From Mixophyes australis (taxonomy: Eukaryota > Chordata > Amphibia > Anura > Limnodynastidae), in the NCBI GenBank assembly GCA_036250195.1, contig JAVHZZ010000010.1:111249525-111313524 (forward strand): 64,000 nt of DNA, written 5' to 3'. This document shows positions 19,162 through 28,253 of this stretch, piece by piece. The position numbers were made by a program, and so were the translations under genes. Numbering within the stretch: the first letter of the stretch is position 1; each line of letters starts with the position of its first letter. The notes under the pieces are model-generated. The model saw nothing but the letters and a program-made list of their open reading frames with translations. It made no database searches and was not told the DNA's origin.

Positions 19162-19783
19162 TAAACCCGCAGTTTAGTAAACATACCCCTTAATGTTGTT
19201 TCAGTGACTATACTGGCAGAACTGCAGGTGGCGCTGTTACTAAATGTGTTACTGTGTTATCACTCTGTATTATAAAGATGTACTCTGTGGTACAGGTATG
19301 TTCTAGTAATGTTATATGAGTGATTATACTGGAGGACCAGCAGATGGCGCTGTTACAAAATGTGTTACTGTGTTATCACTCTGTATTATAGAGATGTACT
19401 CTGTGGTACAGGTATGTTCTAGTGATGTTGTACTTGTCAGACCGGTGACGTCTGTATGCTGATAACTAAACAGTTTATTATAAATAGTTATACCACAAAG
19501 AACTTTCCAATGTGTGCCTATTGACACAGTATGTGAAATACGTGCTGATCTGCTAAAAGGTTATGGGCCCAGATTACAATTAACCCGGACACAAATGCCA
19601 GAAGCCCACACACAAGCATAAGAAACCCAGACCCCCCAAAAAATTACCACAATTAATTATTGATTAATTATTATACAGAGACTGGGGAATGGGCTGTCCA
19701 AATGTGTCTTAGGGGGTCAAAAAATTTAAAAATGATTTTGATTCTTCCCCAATGTTATGTTCCCATCACTCCTCCACACCTAC
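19162..19783. other. Intron sequence with a short tandem duplication
   Basis: A roughly 120-bp unit around GGCGCTGTTAC is repeated twice (about 19200-19320 and 19320-19435). No exon is seen. Confidence 0.5.
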
Positions 19784-20086
19784 CTCTCAGACTCATGGTA
19801 AAATATTTTTTTACAGTCTCTGTCATCTTAATGACATCCAGACGGAATTCAGCCCCATGGTGTTCAATAGTCGGTGTGAGCGTCAGCTCAGCGGGTCCAG
19901 AGGACATCCCAGATTCCGGGTCTTCTTGGATGTAGTTTTTACAGATTTTAGAGTCCACCCTACTACCCCTCAAATGCCACAGAGTTTCATAACTATTAAG
20001 GCACATGTCACTGATCATACAGGATAACGTCACCGGTTTTCCAATCTCAGGGTCTTCAGGGTGACACTTTATATCACTTACACTGC
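19784..20086 (-). CDS. Ig-like domain exon, atypical
   Basis: A 303-nt exon with acceptor ACAGTTTCTGCAG and donor AGAG|GTAGG, phase 1 at both ends. It encodes an Ig-like fold with first Cys in VTLSCMISD and Trp in ETLWHLRG. The position of the second Cys is occupied by Leu/Asp (AEFRLDVIK). Two additional cysteines (MC, IC) could pair instead. It is separated from the next upstream Ig exon by a 196-nt intron made of about three 60-bp repeats. Confidence 0.7.
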
Positions 20087-20282
20087 CTGCAGAAACTGTA
20101 ATATAGATTAACAGCGGTGTTATATACAGTACAGTATGGAGTCACTAACAGTGTAATATAGAGTGACAGCAGTGTTATATACAGTACAGTATGGAGTCGG
20201 TAATAGTGTAATATACAGTAACAGCAGTGTTATATACAGAACAGTAATAAAAGTCAGGAAATAGATCATTTACGGTACTTAC
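20087..20282. repeat. Short intron of ~60-bp tandem repeats
   Basis: About three copies of a unit with GTTATATACAGTACAGTATG and GTAATATA words fill the intron between two Ig exons. The words resemble those of the 39/42-bp array that begins at 20592, so the two may share an origin. Confidence 0.65.
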
Positions 20283-20591
20283 TCAGGTCAGTCAATGTCC
20301 ATGTGACACTTTTAGGTTCTACAAGGCTGTCATGTTGAACTTGACATCTGAATATCTTCCCCACGTCCTTTATGGTTGGTTTAAATTGCATAGTGCTAGT
20401 AACATAACACAGATTACTTCCTTCAGACAGGGGGTCACTGGTGCGGGAGGGTAATTGGGTCCCATCTTCCTTGTACCATGTAACTTGGATCCGTGCTGGG
20501 TAAAATGAATGAATTCTACAAGATAGATCCATCTGGTCACCGACAGAGACAGTCGTCTGTGTCTTCTGTATATTATCCAGCACAGGGCGAG
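20283..20591 (-). CDS. Ig C1-type domain exon next to the acceptor array
   Basis: A 309-nt exon with acceptor ATATATTACAG|CTCGCC and donor CTGA|GTAAGT, phase 1 on both sides. It encodes a canonical C1 domain: MDLSCRIHSFYPARIQVTWYK (shown only as landmark around the first Cys and the Trp) and IFRCQVQHDSL for the second Cys. The FYPxxIxVxW pattern is the classical MHC/B7/SIRP C1 signature. Its acceptor is the last copy of the tandem array 20592-23821. Confidence 0.83.
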
Positions 20592-23500
20592 CTGTAATAT
20601 ATCACACAGTACAGTCAGTAATAATAAGAGGAGATGTAATATATCACACAGTACAGTCAGTAATAAGAGGAGCTGTAATATATCACACAGTACAGTCAGT
20701 AATAAGAGGAGCTGTAATATATCACACAGTACAGTCAGTAAGAATAAGAGGAGCTGTAATATATCACACAGTACAGTCAGTAAGAATAAGAGGAGCTGTA
20801 ATATATCACACAGTACAGTCAGTAAGAATAAGAGGAGCTGTAATATATCACACAGTACAGTCAGTAAGAATAAGAGGAGCTGTAATATATCACACAGTAC
20901 AGTCAGTAATAATAAGAGGAGATGTAATATATCACACAGTACAGTCAGTAATAAGAGGAGCTGTAATATATCACACAGTACAGTCAGTAAGAATAAGAGG
21001 AGCTGTAATATATCACACAGTACAGTCAGTAAGAATAAGAGGAGCTGTAATATATCACACAGTACAGTCAGTAATAAGAGGAGCTGTAATATATCACACA
21101 GTACAGTCAGTAAGAATAAGAGGAGCTGTAATATATCACACAGTACAGTCAGTAATAAGAGGAGCTGTAATATATCACACAGTACAGTCAGTAATAAGAG
21201 GAGATGTAATATATCACACAGTACAGTCAGTAATAAGAGGAGATGTAATATATCACACAGTACAGTCAGTAAGAATAAGAGGAGCTGTAATATATCACAC
21301 AGTACAGTCAGTAATAAGAGGAGATGTAATATATCACACAGTACAGTCAGTAAGAATAAGAGGAGATGTAATATATCACACAGTACAGTCAGTAATAATA
21401 AGAGGAGCTGTAATATATCACACAGTACAGTCAGTAATAAGAGGAGATGTAATATATCACACAGTACAGTCAGTAAGAATAAGAGGAGCTGTAATATATC
21501 ACACAGTACAGTCAGTAATAATAAGAGGAGCTGTAATATATCACACAGTACAGTCAGTAAGAATAAGAGGAGCTGTAATATATCACACAGTACAGTCAGT
21601 AATAATAAGAGGAGCTGTAATATATCACACAGTACAGTCAGTAATAAGAGGAGATGTAATATATCACACAGTACAGTCAGTAATAAGAGGAGATGTAATA
21701 TATCACACAGTACAGTCAGTAAGAATAAGAGAAGCTGTAATATATCACACAGTACAGTCAGTAAGAATAAGAGGAGCTGTAATATATCACACAGTACAGT
21801 CAGTAATAAGAGGAGCTGTAATATATCACACAGTACAGTCAGTAATAAGAGGAGATGTAATATATCACACAGTACAGTCAGTAATAAGAGGAGATGTAAT
21901 ATATCACACAGTACAGTCAGTAAGAATAAGAGGAGCTGTAATATATCACACAGTACAGTCAGTAATAAGAGGAGATGTAATATATCACACAGTACAGTCA
22001 GTAAGAATAAGAGGAGATGTAATATATCACACAGTGCAGTCAGTAATAATAAGAGGAGCTGTAATATATCACACAGTACAGTCAGTAATAAGAGGAGATG
22101 TAATATATCACACAGTACAGTCAGTAATAAGAGGAGATGTAATATATCACACAGTACAGTCAGTAAGAATAAGAGGAGCTGTAATATATCACACAGTACA
22201 GTCAGTAAGAATAAGAGGAGCTGTAATATATCACACAGTACAGTCAGTAATAAGAGGAGATGTAATATATCACACAGTACAGTCAGTAATAAGAGGAGAT
22301 GTAATATATCACACAGTACAGTCAGTAATAAGAGGAGCTGTAATATAACACACAGTACAGTCAGTAAGAATAAGAGGAGCTGTAATATATCACACAGTAC
22401 AGTCAGTAATAAGAGGAGCTGTAATATATCACACAGTACAGTCAGTAATAAGAGGAGATGTAATATATCACACAGTACAGTCAGTAATAAGAGGAGATGT
22501 AATATATCACACAGTACAGTCAGTAATAAGAGGAGCTGTAATATATCACACAGTACAGTCAGTAAGAATAAGAGGAGCTGTAATATATCACACAGTACAG
22601 TCAGTAATAAGAGGAGCTGTAATATATCACACAGTACAGTCAGTAATAAGAGGAGCTGTAATATAACACACAGTACAGTCAGTAAGAATAAAAGGAGCTG
22701 TAATATATCACACAGTACAGTCAGTAAGAATAAGAGGAGCTGTAATATAGCACACAGTACAGTCAGTAAGAATAAGAGGAGATGTAATATATCACACAGT
22801 ACAGTCAGTAATAAGAGGAGCTGTAATATATCACACAGTACAGTCAGTAAGAATAAGAGGAGCTGTAATATATCACACAGTACAGTCAGTAATAATAAGA
22901 GGAGCTGTAATATATCACACAGTACAGTCAGTAATAAGAGGAGATGTAATATATCACACAGTACAGTCAGTAATAATAAGAGGAGCTGTAATATATCACA
23001 CAGTACAGTCAGTAAGAATAAGAGGAGCTGTAATATATCACACAGTACAGTCAGTAATAATAAGAGGAGCTGTAATATATCACACAGTACAGTCAGTAAT
23101 AAGAGGAGATGTAATATATCACACAGTACAGTCAGTAAGAATAAGAGGAGCTGTAATATATCACACAGTACAGTCAGTAATAAGAGGAGATGTAATATAT
23201 CACACAGTACAGTCAGTAATAATAAGAGGAGCTGTAATATATCACACAGTACAGTCAGTAAGAATAAGAGGAGCTGTAATATATCACACAGTACAGTCAG
23301 TAATAATAAGAGGAGCTGTAATATATCACACAGTACAGTCAGTAATAAGAGGAGCTGTAATATAGCACACAGTACAGTCAGTAATAAGAGGAGCTGTAAT
23401 ATATCACACAGTACAGTCAGTAAGAATAAGAGGAGCTGTAATATATCACACAGTACAGTCAGTAATAATAAGAGGAGCTGTAATATATCACACAGTACAG

Positions 23501-23821
23501 TCAGTAATAATAAGAGGAGCTGTAATATATCACACAGTACAGTCAGTAATAATAAGAGGAGCTGTAATATATCACACAGTACAGTCAGTAATAAGAGGAG
23601 CTGTAATATATCACACAGTACAGTCAGTAATAAGAGGAGATGTAATATATCACACAGTACAGTCAGTAATAATAAGAGGAGCTGTAATATATCACACAGT
23701 ACAGTCAGTAATAATAAGAGGAGCTGTAATATATCACACAGTACAGTCAGTAATAAGAGGAGATGTAATATATCACACAGTACAGTCAGTAATAAGAGGA
23801 GATGTAATATATCACACAGTA
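20592..23821 (-). repeat. 39/42-bp tandem array of a splice-acceptor cassette (~80 copies)
   Basis: Each unit read on the gene's strand runs CTCCTCTTATTACTGACTGT, then about 19 nt ending ATATATTACAG. It holds a branch-point-like TACTGAC and an AG acceptor. Units are 39 bp or, with an extra three bases in the TAATAA/AGAATAA part, 42 bp. In many units the CAG has become CAT (GAGATGTAAT on the plus strand), which destroys the acceptor. The array ends exactly at exon 20283-20591, whose own acceptor is the terminal unit. Confidence 0.92.
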
Positions 23822-24189
23822 TCTTTCACAAGAGGTAGCCACTCACAGGAGGACACTAGGAGCACATTGGCATCTCTCTCACTATTGTGCGACACGTACA
23901 TTATTTTATCTGTCTAGAATGAGTTACATATGTCTTTACTCTCTGTTCAAGGTACATTAGAAAGGGAGGGTCTTGTTGTGAGCATCTGGTGTTGGCTGTA
24001 GTCACACATGTCTGACCTGGTGAGTTTAAGGGCCGTGCACCCCTGGATATTATGCTCCCAGGGAAAACTGCCCTTTTTTCACCCAAATACCAGCCCTGCA
24101 CATGACAATAGAACCTATAATATAGCATAATGGGATAATATGGCACATGCCTCATTGGGACCGGATGCCCCATGTGTTAGTAAACGATT
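23822..24189. other. Intron sequence
   Basis: No exon or repeat family recognised between the acceptor array and the first V-SINE. Confidence 0.4.
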
Positions 24190-24475
24190 GCCACAGCATT
24201 GTAGTGGTTAATAACCAATGCTGTGTGGAGTTTGTATGTTCTCCCCATGTTTGCGTGGGTTTCCTCCAGGTGCTCCAGTTTCCTTCCGCACTCCAAAAAC
24301 ATACTGGTAGGTTAACTGGCTGCTATTAAATTAAATTCACCTTAGTCTCCCTCTCTGTCTCTGTGTATGTTAGGGAATTTAGACTGCAAGCCCCAATGGG
24401 GCAGGGACTGATGTGAGTGAGTTCTCTGTACAGCGCTGCGGAATTAGTGGCGCTATATAAATAAATGATGGTGAT
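24190..24475 (+). repeat. V-SINE-like element, head degraded
   Basis: It contains the conserved body TTTGTATGTTCTCCCC, GTTTGCGTGGGTTTCCTCC, CTCCAAAAACATACTGG and the tail GCGCTATATAAATAAATGATG. The tRNA-like head is not clear. It is the same family as 27404-27733. Confidence 0.75.
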
Positions 24476-24527
24476 GAATGCTGCTGCGCTGATTTAAAAT
24501 GGATGCAAAATGGATTTAAATAAAAAT

Positions 24528-24745
24528 GTCTCCCATCCAAGTACTAAACCGGCCTGACCCTGCTTAGCTCCCATGATCAGACAAGATTGGGCTTGTGACT
24601 GCAGGCGCATATCAACGCAATGTCCTTTTAAAGAGATGTGATCTATTAAGAAGAAAGCACACATCACTTTAAAAGGACATTATGTTGATATATGCCTAGT
24701 GCTTGGATGGGAGACCACCTGGGAATACCAGGTGCTGTAGGCTAA
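24528..24745. repeat. 5S rRNA-derived palindrome (two head-to-head pseudogenes)
   Basis: Reading the minus strand, 24528-24596 matches the 5S body (AGCCCAATCTTGTCTGATC, GAGCTAAGCAGGGTC, TTAGTACTTGGATGGGAG). On the plus strand, 24694-24743 matches the 5S 3' half (GCTTGGATGGGAGACC, CCTGGGAATACCAGGTGCTG). They diverge from a hairpin spacer whose arms are 24605-24640 and 24660-24695 (ATGTCCTTTTAAAG and complement). Both copies have deletions, so neither is a functional 5S gene. Confidence 0.8.
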
Positions 24746-24876
24746 AGTATAATGAATGAAATTCTATCCTTATTGCATTGTATAATGTACCAATAGTCCA
24801 CAGTACACTTTGTTTTTTAGGAAGCTATTTTTCTTTGGGTGATCATTCTCATGAGGAAAAGAATCAACATCACCGA

Positions 24877-25125
24877 CATTTATTTATATAGTGCCACCAA
24901 TTGCACAGCTCTGTAGAGAAACTATTTATCATTCATATCAGTCCCTGCCCCATTGTAGCTTACAGTCTAAACTCCCTAACAAATAAACACTAGGGTTAAT
25001 TCTGTCAGTAGCTAATTAACCTACAAGTATGTTTTGGAGTGTGGGAGGAACCTGACACACAGATAAAACCCTGGTTGGGAAACAAACTCATGACCCCAGA
25101 CATGCTAAGCTCTGTCCACCATAAT
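24877..25125 (-). repeat. V-SINE-like element, reverse orientation
   Basis: The reverse complement shows the tail (GGCACTATATAAATAAATGT), TTAGACTGTAAGC, ACATACTTGTAGGTTAATTA and a degraded head (CATGAGTTTG). More diverged than the copy at 27404. Confidence 0.65.
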
Positions 25126-25188
25126 CTCCGATACTGAAAATCACCCAAGTAGCCCCAGCACGTATATATTCTGTAGGATATCACTCAC

Positions 25189-25551
25189 CTGTCACCTCCA
25201 TATCCAGCTCTTGTTCTGCAGTTCTCCGTGTCGCAGGGTGATGGGTTCTACAAATATATTTCACTCCTTCATCTTCATACACATTTGGTTTCATCCTCAG
25301 GGCACTTAGTAAGCTGTAAGATTTATCATCATGTTCAATCTCTTTTACATTGTGTAAATATTTATTATTCTGAATGATGGTTCCAGTAGAATCACACGTT
25401 ACAAGTTCTGTTTCCTGATTGTTCTGATCCTTCTTCAGCCAAATAATAGACAAAGCTCTGGGTTTAAATCCATTAATCGGACAAGTCAGAGTCACCATCT
25501 CGTCATGTATCAGACATTCTGGGGCCATAATTGTTAATAATTTAGGAGCCA
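25189..25551 (-). CDS. Ig C-type domain exon
   Basis: A 363-nt exon with acceptor ATTCCCATCTAG and donor ACAG|GTGAGT, phase 1 at both ends. It encodes a C1-type domain: first Cys in VTLTCPINGF, Trp in LSIIWLKKD, and second Cys in VKYICRTHHPA. It is longer than its neighbours because of an insertion between strands (about residues 45-80, Asn-rich). It lies 4.6 kb upstream of the acceptor-array exon. Confidence 0.82.
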
Positions 25552-25559
25552 CTAGATGG

Positions 25560-26257
25560 GAATTAAACAATGAATTATTGTACAAGTAAAGTCACATTTA
25601 CCTTTCTCATTACTACTCATATTGGACTTTTCCTTATTCTTAATTCACATCTGCAACAACCTTCCAGCCCCCGACTCCAATGTTATCTCCCTTTTCCATC
25701 AACTACATAGAGGTTTACAGCTATGAACCATTCTAATGGATTATCCAAACCAGGAAATGTTCTGATCCACACAGGAGAGCTTCCAGCAGGTGGAGGGGTG
25801 AAACGGTTACCATTGGCCATAGCGGTAACATTGGCCGACACGGGGAAGCCTATTTACCAAGTATTGCGCAGGACATGTACTGCTCTACTACCTCCTGTTA
25901 TCTCCCATCTCAGTATAATGATAACAGAATAAACTCTTTGAACAAATCATTTTTTAATGAATAAAAGTTTAATTTGATGTAAATAAATTCATATTTAAAC
26001 TGTTCCTCCTACTACTCCACATTAGAGGAACTGCAGACACTGGCTCAACGAAGCAGTAATTTAACCCTAATCACTCTGAATTATTGATAAATAAGCACCT
26101 TGTTTTAAGCTGATTCAGAGCAGGATTATTAGCAGTGTCTGCCATTACGGTGTCTCCAGTATTGTATGTATATTGTACATCCCCACAGATATTAGACTAT
26201 AATAACAAATGACTCCAGTAAGTGAACACGTAAAGATCCATCAGAGAAGAGTCTTAC
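25560..26257. other. Intron sequence
   Basis: No exon or named repeat recognised. Confidence 0.4.
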
Positions 26258-26719
26258 CTCCAATGACGTTCAGTCTTCTCCGTACACAGACCGGTGACGT
26301 CAGAGCTGGGTGTGATACTTCTACAGATAGTTCTGATCCATTATCCTCAATGCTGGGAGTTATATGAATAGAACACTCACAGATGAAAGATCCAAATCTC
26401 CTGGGCTTTATAACAGGAACCATTTCTATCTGTAGGGGTCTCTCCTCATGATTTACAGCCCCATTAATCAGTCCTTGGTGTTCATCTACATCTATAATCA
26501 CAGGATCAGCCCCAGTATTGCTATCTCTGGCCATCAGGGCTGGGGGAGTGTGGTCTCTGGACCTCCAGCTGTGGATAATCCTCATCTCCTCTCCTCTTCT
26601 CAGACGTACAGAGATTTTAATGTCATTGGGCCTGAAGTTCATGATCTGACAGGTGAGTGTCGTCCTGGTCATGTCTATTATCTCTTTATTCCCCATAATC
26701 TCAGAAAGAATGGGAGGGT
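26258..26719 (-). CDS. Large Ig-like domain exon, atypical
   Basis: A 462-nt exon with acceptor TTATTTCCCACAG and donor GGAG|GTAAGA, phase 1 on both sides. It starts PPILSEI, the same opening seen in the other cluster domains. The first Cys is in LTCQIMNF, but the core Trp is replaced (DIKISVRLRRG). The second Cys position is Val (SELSVEVSHPAL), although two cysteines lie just before (SFICECSI). A roughly 50-residue insertion makes it the longest domain. The fold may have re-paired its disulphide. Confidence 0.75.
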
Positions 26720-26863
26720 CTGTGGGAAATAAATACATAAATAATTAACATCAATTAACATTTATAAATCACCAACAAACCCTGCAGCCCTGTACAATCC
26801 GGTGGTAGTCATATTAATGACTACTACTACACTGACAACTACTAATCCTCCAGAAAAAAGCCG

Positions 26864-27215
26864 ATTATAAGAATGCCTAAGAAAATAAAACAATGACTTA
26901 CAAGAAAAACGACAGTTTACATAGCCGGCTGACAGCGGACCTCCTTACGCTACATCCCGAGTGCTATAAATTCCGGCACTTCAGACTCACGTCACTGCCC
27001 ATAGCCGCAGTGATATGTTTGTATTTAAAGCGCCAATGGCAGGATCCCATCACTTGAAAATTTAATTTACAAGTTAGGTAAACGTGACGTGAGTCTGAAG
27101 TGCCGGAATTTATAGCACTCGGGATGCAGCGTAAGGAGGTCCGCTGTCAGCCGGCTATGTAAACTGTCGTTTTTCTTGTAAGTCATTGTTTTATTTTCTT
27201 AGGCATTCTTATAAT
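26864..27215. mobile_element. Fold-back element with ~132-bp inverted arms
   Basis: Arms 26864-26996 and 27084-27215 are nearly perfect reverse complements; one mismatch was noticed (CTACATCCC versus the complement of GGGATGCAG). They start ATTATAAGAATGCCT. The 87-bp loop is unique. No coding sequence. The superfamily is uncertain because the AT-rich edges hide the duplication. Confidence 0.8.
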
Positions 27216-27403
27216 TGGATTTATTTTGGAGATTTCTCTGATGTCGGTATTACCGTCATCGGGGAATGATACCTAACCCACACCATCAGGGAAATTATAA
27301 TGCAAGCCACAAGAAATAAATATATAATGGAACATTAGGAATAAATTTCCCAGTCCATATGAGCTTACAATCTACAAGAGAAGGTACATTGTGTCATTGT
27401 CAT

Positions 27404-27733
27404 TGGGCAGTATGGTGGCTCAGTGGTTAGCACGTCTACATTACAGCACTGGGGTCATGAGTTCAATTCCTGACCATGGCCTGTGAGGAGTTTGTATGTT
27501 CTCCCTGTGTTTGCGTGGGTTTTCTCCGGGTGCTCCGGTTTCCTCCCACACTCCAAAAACATACTGGTAGGTTAATTGGCTGCTAACAAAATTGACCCCA
27601 GTCTCTCTCAGGCTCTGTGTCTGCCTGTGTGTGTTAGGGAAATTAGACTGTAAGCCCCAATGGGTCAGGGACTGATGTGAGTTCTCTGTACAGCGCTGTG
27701 GAATTAGTGGCGCTATATAAATAAATGATGATG
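27404..27733 (+). repeat. V-SINE-like element, complete
   Basis: A tRNA-derived head carries A-box-like TGGCTCAGTGG and B-box-like GAGTTCAATTCC. The conserved body (TTTGTATGTTCTCCCTGTG, GGTGCTCCGGTTTCCTCCC) follows, and the tail ends in ATAAATAAATGATGATGA. It has internal RNA polymerase III promoter elements but is not a tRNA gene. Confidence 0.82.
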
Positions 27734-28245
27734 ACTGTGGCTGGATCCACCTCCCAGACATACAAAAGGGAAGAAAAAACATAAACATATTTATTTTCTA
27801 TTATAGGCACATGGTGTATATCATTGTACATGTAGAAGAAAAGAAAATCACATGTAAATTAACATGTGTCTAAGCGGAGCGGCATCACCTTGATAACCGC
27901 ATTCCTTTGCTTAAATACCACCAGGAGTTATCCCGTGTGTCTGCGTTCTGGTGAATCTGTCCCAATAATGAACTATGCAGTTATTTGGGAATTCACATTG
28001 CTGTGTATTGTGTTTAAATCCAAATTTGAGATAATTCATTGTTTCCTGTGGCCAGAGCTACCACTGATTCTAACCATTATTAATATGTAATATCCTGTTT
28101 GCAAGAGACGTCTGCCTTCATGACTGACTAGGGAAGAAATGAACCACACATAAGAAAAAAGTCCTTGCCCATTGGCCCAGTCAAATCTAGCCCTGATTGG
28201 TTGGCTCAGTGTAGTCTGCAGGAAGAGTGACTGGATTGTTAGTGT
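27734..28245. other. Intergenic or intronic, nothing recognised
   Basis: AT-rich. No exon with splice signals found on the minus strand. Confidence 0.35.
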
Positions 28246-28253
28246 GTTCTAAG
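28246..28253. repeat. Left 8-bp duplication of hAT copy 2
   Basis: GTTCTAAG, repeated exactly at 31513-31520. Confidence 0.9.

Noticed and set aside
20592..23821. CRISPR-like array of regular repeats
   Set aside because: No unique spacers between repeats, eukaryotic context and no cas genes. It is a minisatellite; the same applies to the other arrays.
24528..24745. Functional 5S rRNA gene
   Set aside because: Both copies have internal deletions and lack an intact 120-nt gene with terminator.
24190..25125. Whole ~930-bp region as one large inverted duplication including both V-SINEs
   Set aside because: The centre of symmetry fits, but the two V-SINE copies are too diverged from each other compared with the hairpin arms, so independent insertions are likelier.
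27420..27480. tRNA gene suggested by A- and B-box words
   Set aside because: It is the tRNA-derived head of a V-SINE. There is no cloverleaf or acceptor stem, and the SINE body follows.
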